A DNA stretch of 64,000 nt from an uncultured Eubacteriales bacterium (GCA_910583765.1 CAJTYS010000002.1:53137-117136); one strand, 5' to 3'. Counted from the stretch's first letter, positions 1 through 9,461 are shown. Translations and numbers: made by a program. Notes: generated by a model not told the origin, from the sequence alone.

Positions 1-1
1 A

Positions 2-1423
2 ATGTATGGATTCGTGCCGCCTGAAAAGGGTCAAGCCAAAAAAGACATGCAGGCATTGCTGCATATCGCAAATCGATATTGCCCGGATTATGTAGAGTGG
101 CTAAAAGGATTACAGGAAGGTCTCGCAAGCCAAGGCGTGGAGCTTGATTTGGAAGACATTCTGATGGCAGCGACTTATCCTGACGAAAGATGGGGGAGGC
201 CGGGCGGAAATTATCCAGAAGGCTTTGACGGAAAAGCCGAGAGTGAAGGCACCATAGCGCCGAGGCCATATTGCAACGGATTCGCAGTAGCGGGAGAGGC
301 TGCCAAGGACGGTGCGGTCATCGTTGGCGTCAGTGGCTCTCCATCAGATGAAACAGCAGACAGGGTAATGGTCATCGCCTATAAAGAGGATGGCAGCTAT
401 TATTCAACATTCGGTACCATCGTAAATCCATTTGGGCAATCAGGGATCAACAGTAACGGATTCGCCTTTGCCATGACATCCAATACATCGGAAGCTGATT
501 GCCAATGGGGGATGTCTCCTGAAATCGCAGCATTCCATTTTGCGAGCAGTTGTCTTTCTGTTGCGGAAGCCCAAACGTGGCTAGAAGAGATCCCTCGCTC
601 CTTTGCGATCGGAAACTTTATATTCGCTGATCAGCAGGGAGACATCTGTGTATGCGAAAGCAATAATGCGCATTTTAACCTGAGAAAGCCGGGGGACGCA
701 GGAGAAGAAGGAAATTATGTTGTAAGCACCAATCACTTTGCGGCAAAAGAGACCTTCCCGTTTAATGTGCCTGAAATGGAAGCATGGAAAGAAGATTCTG
801 TTTGCCGACTGGCGACGATTTCCAAATATCTTGCAAAAGGGATCGAGCAAGGCGGAATTGATATCAATTGGGTGCATCACGTGCTTCGCCAGAATGATTG
901 GTATGATCCGGAAACAAAAGAATGGCACTATAATGAGCCAGCTTCTGGAAAGGGCAGCGATGTTCTGGAATATACGCATTCCGCTTTTTATGATCCTGCA
1001 AAAATGACAGCGTATTATATGCAGGGCTGCGGCGGCGGGATCGGCGTTCCTGCTGGCTCTATGGGAGAATTCGTTGAAATACCGCTTAATGATGATATAA
1101 ACGCTTCTGTAGAACTGATGATGATGGATTCGTTTTTCGGATGCTATCATGCGGCTAGAGGAGAATATCTGAGAGTGAGAAACGCAAGTAAGGTATTGCA
1201 GCAGGATTATGTCAGTCAGACAGCATTAATAGAACTTCTGGATGAAGCTTACAGAAACTATGAAAAAGCTTTGAACAGGTGGTCGTACGGATATATGAAC
1301 CGCATGGAAGGCGGCGATGAGCAGGAATATCTTGATCTGATCTCTGAGGCGATCACTTGTCTTGGAAAAACACAGGTATACGCAAAAAAGCTTATTTCGC
1401 AGCTTGCGCTATATGGCGTTTGA
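2..1423 (+). CDS. C45-type Ntn hydrolase / acyltransferase, probably 5'-truncated
   Basis: This looks like a member of the C45 (acyl-CoA:6-aminopenicillanate acyltransferase-like) Ntn hydrolases, which cleave amide bonds after self-processing at an internal cysteine. The likely nucleophile is Cys91 in PYCNGFAVAG, followed by the G-V-S-G-S strand. A later STNHF stretch near residue 243 is also typical of the family. The first in-frame ATG lies at the second base of the window with no ribosome binding site in view, and the segment that usually precedes the cysteine is short, so the true start is probably outside the window. It is followed at 60 bp by two M28 peptidases, which suggests a role in amide or peptide breakdown. 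The substrate is unknown. A bile-salt-hydrolase-like role is possible but unsupported. Confidence 0.7.
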   Translation: MYGFVPPEKGQAKKDMQALLHIANRYCPDYVEWLKGLQEGLASQGVELDLEDILMAATYPDERWGRPGGNYPEGFDGKAESEGTIAPRPYCNGFAVAGEAAKDGAVIVGVSGSPSDETADRVMVIAYKEDGSYYSTFGTIVNPFGQSGINSNGFAFAMTSNTSEADCQWGMSPEIAAFHFASSCLSVAEAQTWLEEIPRSFAIGNFIFADQQGDICVCESNNAHFNLRKPGDAGEEGNYVVSTNHFAAKETFPFNVPEMEAWKEDSVCRLATISKYLAKGIEQGGIDINWVHHVLRQNDWYDPETKEWHYNEPASGKGSDVLEYTHSAFYDPAKMTAYYMQGCGGGIGVPAGSMGEFVEIPLNDDINASVELMMMDSFFGCYHAARGEYLRVRNASKVLQQDYVSQTALIELLDEAYRNYEKALNRWSYGYMNRMEGGDEQEYLDLISEAITCLGKTQVYAKKLISQLALYGV

Positions 1424-1483
1424 TCTTACGGAACAGATAAACAAAAAGGCATCGCTGATCAAAGTGGTGCCTTATAAAACTCT

Positions 1484-3478
1484 ATGATAACAATGGGTAG
1501 AAACATGACTGACATAAATATTAGTAAGGAAAAAAACAAATATTTAAAGAAACTGGATTCCGAATACGGGTATGAAATCGCCAAGGATTTATTGGAATTC
1601 AAAACAATGGAGGGTGGTTTCCGAAACGCGGGCACGCCTGCGGAACATGAGGCGGCTGATTGGCTGGCGGCTGAAATGAAAAAAATAGGGCTGTCTGGCG
1701 TAACAAAGGAAAGCATTAATGTTGATGCCTGGGAATTTCATGGCGCATCTGTTGAGGTGATGGAACCCGGCTTTGAAACCATGTGCGCAGGTTCCTTTGC
1801 GGGACTTGGAGGGACTGCCAAAGATGGCGTGACAGGACAGGTCGTTTATGTGGGCGAGGGAACCGCAAAAGATTACGAGGGGATTGATGCAAAGGAAAAA
1901 ATCGTCGTGATCGATACAGATGCATATTATACATATTGGTATAACTTGGTCTTTGAGGAGGCTCAGGCCAGAGGCGCGAAAGCAATCATCGCAGCAGTCA
2001 TGGATCGAGGCCCGGGGACATATCGAGATGATTTGATCACGATACAAAACATACAAGGTTTTGTGGATATCCCAGCTGTGATCATGAACAAAAAGGATAG
2101 CGAGACCTTAAGAGATGCTGTTAAAAAGAAAAAAGAGCTCACCGCTGTGATCAAAGTAGATGTGAAAGTCACCAAGAACGCAGAAGCTCATTATGTCTAT
2201 GGACGGATAGAAGGGAAACATCCTGAAAGCAAGATCCTATACAGCGCTCACTATGACGCGTACTGGGATGGCTTTCTGGATAATGCTTCGGCATGCGGCA
2301 CTATCATGGCTATCGCCAAGGCAATGATCGAATCAGGATATCAGCCTGACAGCACGATAATCTTTGTCGCCAACGGAGCTGAGGAATATGGAAGGATGGG
2401 AAGCGCATATGACTATTGTCTCGGTTCAACGGCCATGGTAAAAAATCATCCGGAGTGGGTAGAAAATGCGAAGGCATGCTTTAATTTTGAATTGACTGCG
2501 CATAGTCAGACAGACTGCTTTATGATTACCGTGACAGCGGGATACGCAAAATGGTTCGACAAGCTGATCAGGCAAACAGAATTGGTTGATGAACATATTG
2601 TGATACCCACATCTATATCGGGAGCGGATCACATTGTTTTTACAAAAGCAGGAATCCCTACCTGCATGAACATTTCCACATATTTTCATGGAGATGATCC
2701 GGAATCAGCATCGAATTATGATCATACACAATATGACAATCTGGAAAGATATGATGCCGAAGCTTTTGATGAAGTGAACAGGATCTACGGAGTTTTGGGA
2801 ATGCTCATAGACAAAGCGCCTGTGATCCAAATGGATTTCTGCGCCTATACAGATCATTTCTGGGATGGCGTTGATATACAAAAGTTGACGGCCCTGTATG
2901 ATGATACAGAAAAATTGTCGGATTTGCTGCGTGAATTTAATGAACTGTCCCGGCGCATTGAAGAAATAGATACGAGCGATAGCCTGAAAAACTGGGACAT
3001 CAATAAAACCATGCTTGCGATCAATCAGATGTTCACAAATAAAATATATCAGTATAACGCAGATTCAGAGCTGATCATCGGACATTTGCAGCCCTATTCT
3101 TATGTTGCGGCGCTGGACCAACTGATCGCAGGCTTGACAGAGGGCAATGCGGATGCGGTTGATCAAGTATTGGAATTGGATCATAATCACCTAATCTTGG
3201 AATTTGGAAAAGAAGTATATGAAAAAACTGTGATCCACGCATTTGAAAAGGGTGTGCCCCAGGTATGGGCAGAAGGAAATATCATCCCGTTTCCAGATTT
3301 GTATGATGTGATCACATCTGTGATACAAAAGCGCGCCTCAGGACAAAATTTGTTTCATGAAGAAATACAGATTTTAGAAGAAATAAGAAATGATCAGGTA
3401 AAGCTGCTAGGGGACACATTAAACAAGGAGCAGCAGATCATGATTTCCGCAAAAGAAAAACTAGGAGAATGGATATGA
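1484..3478 (+). CDS. M28 family zinc metallopeptidase with PA-type insert
   Basis: This is a 664-residue M28 (aminopeptidase Y / glutamate carboxypeptidase-like) protein. It appears to have a protease-associated insert at about residues 95-235, followed by the catalytic domain. Expected zinc ligands are visible: SAHYDAYWDG and LDN near 255-268, NGAEEYG near 293-299, and ADH plus YDHTQYDN near 380 and 412. A C-terminal extension of about 200 residues follows. It lacks an obvious signal peptide, so it is probably cytoplasmic and cleaves an imported peptide or amide. The start is uncertain: ATGs at 1484, 1493 and 1505 are in frame and none has a strong ribosome binding site. Its stop overlaps the next gene's ATG, so the two are translationally coupled. 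Confidence 0.85.
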   Translation: MITMGRNMTDINISKEKNKYLKKLDSEYGYEIAKDLLEFKTMEGGFRNAGTPAEHEAADWLAAEMKKIGLSGVTKESINVDAWEFHGASVEVMEPGFETMCAGSFAGLGGTAKDGVTGQVVYVGEGTAKDYEGIDAKEKIVVIDTDAYYTYWYNLVFEEAQARGAKAIIAAVMDRGPGTYRDDLITIQNIQGFVDIPAVIMNKKDSETLRDAVKKKKELTAVIKVDVKVTKNAEAHYVYGRIEGKHPESKILYSAHYDAYWDGFLDNASACGTIMAIAKAMIESGYQPDSTIIFVANGAEEYGRMGSAYDYCLGSTAMVKNHPEWVENAKACFNFELTAHSQTDCFMITVTAGYAKWFDKLIRQTELVDEHIVIPTSISGADHIVFTKAGIPTCMNISTYFHGDDPESASNYDHTQYDNLERYDAEAFDEVNRIYGVLGMLIDKAPVIQMDFCAYTDHFWDGVDIQKLTALYDDTEKLSDLLREFNELSRRIEEIDTSDSLKNWDINKTMLAINQMFTNKIYQYNADSELIIGHLQPYSYVAALDQLIAGLTEGNADAVDQVLELDHNHLILEFGKEVYEKTVIHAFEKGVPQVWAEGNIIPFPDLYDVITSVIQKRASGQNLFHEEIQILEEIRNDQVKLLGDTLNKEQQIMISAKEKLGEWI

Positions 3479-4878
3479 ATATCAATGATCGCAAACCCAA
3501 TAAGGAAGAAATGATGGCATGGATCAGAACGTATACCAAATGGCCGCATAGAATGACAGGAACGCCAGAGGGAAGAGCATCAGCGGAATTCACAGCCGAC
3601 ACTTTCAGGCGATTAGGTCTTTCAGAGGTTGAGATGGAACCTGTTCCATCGGTCTGCTATGAAACTTCGGTATGCCAGCTAGAAATAGATGGTGACGCGA
3701 TAGAATGTCACCTGGCAAACGGGACAAACAGAATATCGGAACTTGGAAAAAAAGACACAGAAGTAAAAGACGCAGATGTAGTATATTTGGGAAGAGGCAC
3801 TGAGGAAGATTTTGAAAACATTGACCTTGAAGGGAAAATCGTAATTTGTGATTGTTATTTCAAGACCCATAGCCATAAAGAATACATGAAACACTTCCAA
3901 GGCGCAAGAGCCTATGACCCATACAATAAATTAGACAGGAAAGTCAATATTTATAATATATTCTCGCCAAATGACTGGCCCTTTAATTATTTGAGAGCAA
4001 AAAAAGGGGGAGCGGCGGCTTTTGTAGGTATTTTACAAAATTATATGGACTGTCATTATCTGCACGAAGACTATTCATACATCGTTGATCTGGACAGCTA
4101 TATGGATATCCCCTCTTTGTGGATCTCCCGCACAGACGGAGAAGCGCTAAAGAAAAAGGCGGATGCGAATATGACAGGTTCTGCTCATGTGGTAACGGAA
4201 TATTCACAGAAGCAAGCGTTGAACGTAAAGGGGCTTGTCAAGGGAAAATCCGATGATATCCTTTTGATCCATTCACATCACGACGCGACCTGTAGGGGAG
4301 GCGTGCAAGACGCAAGCGGGATGTCTGTGGTTTTTGCGCTTGCCAAATATTTCGCATCGCTGCCAAAAGATGCGTTAAAGACCAGCATAATGTTCCTGGC
4401 GACTGATAGCCATTATACGGATTATGAAGGTCATGTGGGCTTTATTGATAAACGCACTGCGAACGGGGAAAGGATCATCATGGACATTGCCGTTGAACAT
4501 ATTGGGAAAGCCATGGAATTGGACGAACATAACAATATGATCCTTTATGATGAGAGCGAGGCAAGACAGATTTATGTTTCAAACATTCAGGGACTTCCGC
4601 AAGCGGTATATGAGCTGGTTGAAAAATATGACCTGGAAAAGCTGATGCTGCTTCCAGTTGGACAGCAGGCAGAAGGCGAATATAAAAGCGGCAGCGTGAA
4701 TTCGGACGCACATGACTTTAGTGTAGCAGGTATTCCGGTGATCAGCCTCATAGCTGCGCCAATGTACATTTATCATAATAGTGATGACGCAGATAAGGTA
4801 CATGAAGCATCTCTGGAGCCGGTTGCCAGGATGTTCATCGAGTGTGTGTCCAAAGTCTGGGACATTTTGAAGTACTAG
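3475..4878 (+). CDS. M28-like peptidase homologue with altered catalytic loop
   Basis: This protein of about 467 residues is M28-like. The start at 3475 is chosen over an in-frame ATG at 3469 because AGGAG at 3463-3467 is then 7 nt away and the ATG overlaps the upstream TGA. The zinc-binding HSHHDATCRGG-VQDASG segment is present near residues 262-280, as are late SDAHDF and YHNSDD motifs. The usual E-E-x-G general base/ligand motif is not seen. The equivalent place reads TDSHYTDYEGH, so zinc geometry or chemistry may differ from the neighbouring M28 gene. It could be a peptidase with another specificity or a partner of the upstream enzyme. Confidence 0.75.
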   Translation: MNINDRKPNKEEMMAWIRTYTKWPHRMTGTPEGRASAEFTADTFRRLGLSEVEMEPVPSVCYETSVCQLEIDGDAIECHLANGTNRISELGKKDTEVKDADVVYLGRGTEEDFENIDLEGKIVICDCYFKTHSHKEYMKHFQGARAYDPYNKLDRKVNIYNIFSPNDWPFNYLRAKKGGAAAFVGILQNYMDCHYLHEDYSYIVDLDSYMDIPSLWISRTDGEALKKKADANMTGSAHVVTEYSQKQALNVKGLVKGKSDDILLIHSHHDATCRGGVQDASGMSVVFALAKYFASLPKDALKTSIMFLATDSHYTDYEGHVGFIDKRTANGERIIMDIAVEHIGKAMELDEHNNMILYDESEARQIYVSNIQGLPQAVYELVEKYDLEKLMLLPVGQQAEGEYKSGSVNSDAHDFSVAGIPVISLIAAPMYIYHNSDDADKVHEASLEPVARMFIECVSKVWDILKY

Positions 4879-4901
4879 CTGTAGGGAAAAGGAAGGATCA
4901 A

Positions 4902-6125
4902 ATGGAGAATGAGAAAAATGTAAAAGGATGGCTAGTGGTGCTCACGAGTTTTTTATTGATGTTTTTGATCTTCACAACATCAATCAGCTGTATGGGTGTC
5001 TATATAAAACCCGTGTCAGAAGCTTTAGGCATCACGAGAACAGCGTTTTCAATGACCATCACCATCGGCTCTTTTGCCATGATGCTTTCTGCCATATTCG
5101 CAGGAAAATTAATGGCAAAGGTAAACATCAAATATCTGATGCTGCTGGGAATCGCAATGAGCGCAGGCAGTATGTTGATTTACTCTTTTGCGCAGAAGAT
5201 CGAATTGTTTTATTTCAGTGCGGTGCTGATGGGGTGCGCGGTTTCATTGACATGTAATATCCCTATTTCAGTATTGATCAAAGAATGGTTTGATGGAAAG
5301 AATGAGGGGTTTGCGTTAAGCATTGCTTTTGTGGGAAGCGGCGCGGGCGCTATGGTGTTGACACCATTATATTCTTATATTATAGAAAATATCGGATGGC
5401 AGTATTCCTTCCGATTCGCGGCGCTGTGCATGATCATCATATTGATTCCTTCTGTCATATTGTTCATCAGACAAAAGGAAAGAAAACAAGTCAATATGGA
5501 AACAAATATAGACGCAAGGAAATTGACGCTTTCGGATATGCTCAAAATGCCTGCCACATGGCTTGTGCTCGTGGGATTCGTGATCATTTCGCTGGCAAAC
5601 ATGATTATTTTGAATCAGGGCATTCCTTACTGGACAGATAACGGATTCACCTTGGCGCAAGCCGCGAAGATGATCTCCGTGGCTTCAGGGCTTCTGATCA
5701 TTGGAAAGCTGTTGGTGGGAAAGCTGATTGACAAAACAGGCGCTCGCATAGCAGCGATCATTTGCGCAGCTGCGTTATCAGGATCAGCGGCATCTTTATG
5801 GCTTGCGGGAGTGACGCATCATATTGTATTCATGATCACCTTTATTGTGGGATACGCGATCGGAGCAGCTGCTGCGACAGTTGTCATGCCAACAGTGATT
5901 TCTTATATGTATGGAAATTGCGATTTTGGAGCGATCATGGGTGTTTTCAGTATGACAGGCGGCGCGGGCGGCATGATTCAGGTCATATTCAGCGCAATCT
6001 ATGAATCCACTGGAAACTACAACTACGCATGGGGCATGGTAATGGCGCTGTGCGTTATCATGATCTTATTGATCGCATTGTTTGTAAAACCGCAAAACAG
6101 ACGCAAAACCATGCCAACACAGTAA
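4902..6125 (+). CDS. MFS transporter, OFA-like
   Basis: This 407-residue protein has about twelve hydrophobic segments and looks like a major facilitator superfamily carrier, most like the monocarboxylate/oxalate-formate antiporter type. Recognisable parts are the first helix after KNVKGW, the loop between helices 2 and 3 (AGKLMAKVNIKYLM), and the central cytoplasmic loop near residue 195. The ATG at 4902 is preferred over an upstream in-frame GTG/ATG because GGAAGG at 4891-4896 is placed correctly for it. It sits between peptidase genes and an ene-reductase and probably imports or exports their substrate or product. The substrate cannot be read from the sequence. Confidence 0.8.
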   Translation: MENEKNVKGWLVVLTSFLLMFLIFTTSISCMGVYIKPVSEALGITRTAFSMTITIGSFAMMLSAIFAGKLMAKVNIKYLMLLGIAMSAGSMLIYSFAQKIELFYFSAVLMGCAVSLTCNIPISVLIKEWFDGKNEGFALSIAFVGSGAGAMVLTPLYSYIIENIGWQYSFRFAALCMIIILIPSVILFIRQKERKQVNMETNIDARKLTLSDMLKMPATWLVLVGFVIISLANMIILNQGIPYWTDNGFTLAQAAKMISVASGLLIIGKLLVGKLIDKTGARIAAIICAAALSGSAASLWLAGVTHHIVFMITFIVGYAIGAAAATVVMPTVISYMYGNCDFGAIMGVFSMTGGAGGMIQVIFSAIYESTGNYNYAWGMVMALCVIMILLIALFVKPQNRRKTMPTQ

Positions 6126-6152
6126 CAATGGATAAATCATTAAGGAGCAGCT

Positions 6153-8153
6153 ATGAAAAAAGAACATGAAATACTTTTTACTCCCTTCAAAATCGGAAAC
6201 CTTGAAATAAAAAACAGGTTTGTCATGACTGCGATGAGCGGAACCGCATTGATCAATAAGGGGCAGTTCAACGAAGGGATAACAGATTATTATATGGAAC
6301 GGGCAAAATATGGGATTGGCCTAATCGTATCAGGTTTATCAGTCGCATATGATATGTTCGGGCGCGACTATTGGGTCAATGACGCAAAAGAGGCGTTTGA
6401 CGGTCCAATCAGGGAACTGGTGAAAAACATCCATAAAGAAGGCGCGAAATTTTTTATGCAGATCGGCGCTGGACTGGGCCGGGTGGTAAATTTGGAAACA
6501 GGCGCGAAATTTGAAGGCGCGAATGTAAGCAAAGTACAATTTGCTTCTTCTGAACTTCCCAATGTGTGGGATCCCAGCAAGATCCATAGAGAGATCACGG
6601 TGGAAGAAATCCAGCGGATCACAAATGCCTTGATAGAAATCGCAGCCATGGCAAAGGATGCGGGGATCGATGGCGTGGAGCTCCATGCAGTACATGAAGG
6701 ATATCTTCTTGACCAGTTTGCGATTACTAGCATGAACAAAAGAACGGACCAATATGGGGGCTGCCTGGAAAACAGATTGCGTTTTGCCACGGATATCGTG
6801 AAGGGCATCAAATCAGTATGCGGGAGAGATTACCCTGTATCAATGAGATATGGCGTGGCAAGTAAAATGAAAGGCTTTAATCAGGGCGCGCTGCCAGGTG
6901 AAAATTATATGGAATTTGGCAGAACCCTCGAAGAAAGCCCGGCTGTCGCAAGAATGCTTGAGGAAGCTGGCGTTGACGTGCTCAATGCTGACAATGGTTC
7001 TTATGATTCCTGGTATTGGGCACATCCACCCGTATATATGAAACCGTTCTGCAATGTGCCGGAATGTGAATATATCAGTCACTTTGTTGATATTCCCGTT
7101 ATCTGCGCGGGAAGGATGGAAGATCCTGATATGGCATCAGAGATCATCCAAAGAGGAGAGATCGCCGCAGTGGGTATAGCAAGGCAATTCCTGGCAGACC
7201 CTCGATATGTGAAAAAGCTGGAACAAGGAAAACCGGAAAACATCAGGCCATGCATCGCTTGCCATAATGGGTGCCTCGGATCATTGCTGATGGGAAAAGG
7301 CGTTACATGCGCGCTTCGACCTGCCACACTGCATGAAAGGGAGTACAGGATTACTCCTGCGCAGGAAAAAAAGAAAGTCCTGATCATAGGCGGCGGCATT
7401 GCGGGGATGGAAGCGGCGAGGCTGTGTGCTTTACGAGGACATGAAGTTGTGTTATATGAAGAAAGCGACAAGCTCGGCGGCGTGTTTATCGCTGCGGCAG
7501 CGCCTGCGTTCAAAGAGGCGGATAAAAAGCTGATCGAGTGGTACGAAAGAGAAATGGAGCGTCCGGAAATCATCGTAAAGCGCAATACCCGAGCAGACGA
7601 AACCACCATCAAAAATGAAAAGGCCGATGTGTTGATCGCAGCATGCGGCTCTGTCCCAAAACAGATACCAATCAATGGCATTGACAGAGAAATCGTTGTT
7701 GATGTCAAAGATGAGCTGCTTTCAGGATGCGATGAAAATGGAAACATCGTTGTGATCGGCGGCGGCCTTTCAGGATGTGAGGCGGCTTATGAAATGGCCC
7801 AGCATGGCGCAAAAGTCACTGTGCTGGAGGTGAAAGCTGACATATTGGACGCACCCGGGCTAAGTATGGCCAACTCCACGATGCTGAAAGATCTGATGAC
7901 TTATAATAACGTAGAGATTTTGACTTCAACAAAGATCCTTCGGATCAACGATGGAAGTGTAGAGATCCAGCGTGAAGGAGCATTCAGCACCATTCCTGCG
8001 GATAAAGTGATCATCGCAGCAGGCTATTCGCCTAGAAAAGACTTTGCAAACACAAGCCTAGCCACTGAGGTTTATAGGATTGGAGATGCGGCAAGCGTTG
8101 GAAATCTAATGACTGTAATAAAAGACGCATACGATGTAGCGTTAAAAATATAA
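6153..8153 (+). CDS. Old-yellow-enzyme family NADH:flavin oxidoreductase (FadH/BaiH-like)
   Basis: This 666-residue enzyme has the architecture of 2,4-dienoyl-CoA reductase and bile-acid BaiCD/BaiH proteins. An N-terminal FMN TIM barrel (about 1-360) is followed by a 4Fe-4S cluster region CIACHNGCLG with a further Cys (about 364-385). Next come an FAD Rossmann fold (LIIGGGIAGMEAA, about 409) and an NAD(P) Rossmann fold (VVIGGGLSGCEAA, about 530). It reduces an activated C=C bond in the cytoplasm with electrons from NAD(P)H. TAAGGAG precedes the ATG. It closes the first + strand gene group, next to an MFS carrier. The substrate could be an enoate, a dienoyl-CoA or a steroid-like compound. Confidence 0.85.
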   Translation: MKKEHEILFTPFKIGNLEIKNRFVMTAMSGTALINKGQFNEGITDYYMERAKYGIGLIVSGLSVAYDMFGRDYWVNDAKEAFDGPIRELVKNIHKEGAKFFMQIGAGLGRVVNLETGAKFEGANVSKVQFASSELPNVWDPSKIHREITVEEIQRITNALIEIAAMAKDAGIDGVELHAVHEGYLLDQFAITSMNKRTDQYGGCLENRLRFATDIVKGIKSVCGRDYPVSMRYGVASKMKGFNQGALPGENYMEFGRTLEESPAVARMLEEAGVDVLNADNGSYDSWYWAHPPVYMKPFCNVPECEYISHFVDIPVICAGRMEDPDMASEIIQRGEIAAVGIARQFLADPRYVKKLEQGKPENIRPCIACHNGCLGSLLMGKGVTCALRPATLHEREYRITPAQEKKKVLIIGGGIAGMEAARLCALRGHEVVLYEESDKLGGVFIAAAAPAFKEADKKLIEWYEREMERPEIIVKRNTRADETTIKNEKADVLIAACGSVPKQIPINGIDREIVVDVKDELLSGCDENGNIVVIGGGLSGCEAAYEMAQHGAKVTVLEVKADILDAPGLSMANSTMLKDLMTYNNVEILTSTKILRINDGSVEIQREGAFSTIPADKVIIAAGYSPRKDFANTSLATEVYRIGDAASVGNLMTVIKDAYDVALKI

Positions 8154-8485
8154 TGAGAATTTTAGCAGGGCAGGCGCGTATCACTTTGTGGAAAAGCCTG
8201 CGATCCAGGTGGCCTGCGTGGAGCGCCAGGACGTTCGAGCGCGATTCACGGGCCATGGGATCGGGGGCGATGATTGAAACAAGTATATGCTTGAGATCCG
8301 GATACCTATAAAATAGAGGTTATGAAAAAAGTCTGTGAATCTGCCCATTGTATGTATTAGGAAGGGGCGGACGCATTGGACACCCAATTCGACCAGGCCG
8401 GGTGGGAACACTTTTAAATCGCGATACGAAGAAAAAATGCACCAATAATGGGTATGTCAAGTAAAGTGTGTCAATTTGGGATACT
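8154..8485 (+). other. Gene-poor, probably degenerate segment
   Basis: No reading frame here is convincing. The short open stretches on either strand lack ribosome binding sites and do not resemble proteins I know. The tail at about 8451-8487 contains GTCAAGTAAAGTGTGTCAA. On the complementary strand this faintly resembles the ends of IS256-type elements, but no transposase or paired end is present. It may be the scar of an old insertion or a decayed gene. Confidence 0.35.
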
Positions 8486-9064
8486 TTAAGGCCTAGGATT
8501 CATATGATCAATTAAAACATTTTTAGAGTTCGGGCTTTTATTGATTTTGACTTTCTTTAACAGGGTTGTTCGGATCTGTCCTTGTGTATAGTCTTGATTC
8601 GTGCGTGCAAAGAATGATATAGGTCTGACCTTATCAAGTGTTTCTTCCTTTACAAAAAGATAAAAGGTATTATTGTTATTTTTGCAGACTATTAGATAAT
8701 TCGCATCTATGTTTGAATATTTCGTTTTATTTTTCAACCAAATAAATACAGTATCTTGACTATCCAACAATTCCTGCAATCTGCCCAGATTTTCAATACG
8801 ATTCTTTATTCGATCGAAAAGCAGGGATTTTTTTATATCATCGTATGTGATTCTTTGCAAGAGAATATCCTTGAAGATTCGTTCTCTATTTTTTCTTAAC
8901 CAGCTTAAATCTTCAAGCTTATGTAATCCCGCTAAATGATGGAAATCATGTGGTTCAAAGGATAATGTGAAACGGTACAACTTCCCTTTTCGCCCTAATA
9001 TAAATTCGTAGTTGATATCCAACAATTGCTGGAATGTTTTTGCGCTATGTAGTAATTTATCCAT
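8486..9064 (-). CDS. PBECR4-like nuclease-domain protein
   Basis: This is a 192-residue stand-alone protein. Its FTLSFEPHDFHHLAGLHKL segment (about residues 33-51) and the overall length match what I know of the PBECR4 group (phage-Barnase-EndoU-colicin/RelE-like nucleases). That group is linked to toxins, phage and mobile DNA. A later ANYLIVCKNNNNTFYLF strand pair fits the same fold. AGGAGAG lies just upstream of its ATG. It is the only minus-strand gene in the first 40 kb, lies between a degenerate segment and a sigma-54 promoter, and follows a structured leader. This suggests an acquired cargo gene. No antitoxin or immunity protein is adjacent. RNase activity is inferred from the family only. 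Confidence 0.6.
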   Translation of the reverse strand: MDKLLHSAKTFQQLLDINYEFILGRKGKLYRFTLSFEPHDFHHLAGLHKLEDLSWLRKNRERIFKDILLQRITYDDIKKSLLFDRIKNRIENLGRLQELLDSQDTVFIWLKNKTKYSNIDANYLIVCKNNNNTFYLFVKEETLDKVRPISFFARTNQDYTQGQIRTTLLKKVKINKSPNSKNVLIDHMNPRP

Positions 9065-9079
9065 TTCTCTCCTAGTAAT

Positions 9080-9250
9080 AAAGGGTGCTTTTCAGCACCC
9101 CTCACCGTATGTTTTCTTTCGGTATTCACCTAGTCAAGTCGTGGTAACATACAAACCCCCTAGTGGAACTCCGTAGGCTCATCTTCTTGACAGACAGCCT
9201 CCTTCATCGTTCAGATGAAAAATCTTGTTTTTCATCTATTAATAGTATTA
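9080..9250 (-). ncRNA. Candidate structured leader RNA upstream of the PBECR4-like gene
   Basis: Between the minus-strand gene start and about 9250 several stems can be drawn. A perfect 7-bp hairpin at 9083-9100 has a GAAA tetraloop when read on the minus strand. A perfect 10-bp inverted repeat lies at 9213-9222 / 9228-9237. GTCAAG at 9133-9138 can pair with CTTGAC at 9186-9191, GTATG at 9107-9111 with CATAC at 9148-9152, and CCTA at 9159-9162 with TAGG at 9174-9177. The GNRA loop favours a minus-strand transcript leading into the nuclease gene. I cannot match it to a known RNA family. It could be a regulatory leader, a small RNA antitoxin or a mobile-element RNA. Confidence 0.4.
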
Positions 9251-9439
9251 TATGGTTTTCTTTTTCTTATGTCAACAAATTTCATCCTATGTCTCATTGC
9301 GGATACGCCAGCCAAACAAAACATGCCTGCTGCTTTACAATCAGGACTCTACAAGAGATAAGAAAAAACTATCCACTGATGAATAAGAAAATTCATAAAC
9401 GAATAAAATACGGATAAAATGCCTAGTACCAAGCGCAAT

Positions 9440-9461
9440 TTGTATTCGACAGTGAATACAA
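9440..9461. promoter_or_regulatory. Inverted repeat, candidate activator site for the NCS1/nitrilase operon
   Basis: TTGTATTC at 9440-9447 and GAATACAA at 9454-9461 form a perfect 8-bp inverted repeat with a 6-bp spacer, centred about 60 bp before the sigma-54-type promoter. It is a reasonable binding site for the enhancer-binding protein encoded at the end of the operon (13406). Confidence 0.45.

Noticed and set aside
7079..7747. 222-residue minus-strand open frame inside the ene-reductase gene
   Set aside because: It is an antisense shadow of the Fe-S/FAD region with low-complexity Ser-rich content.
1..8153. Bile-acid operon interpretation of the left gene group
   Set aside because: Only the reductase and hydrolase folds fit loosely. 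The other bai-type genes and a true choloylglycine hydrolase signature are missing.
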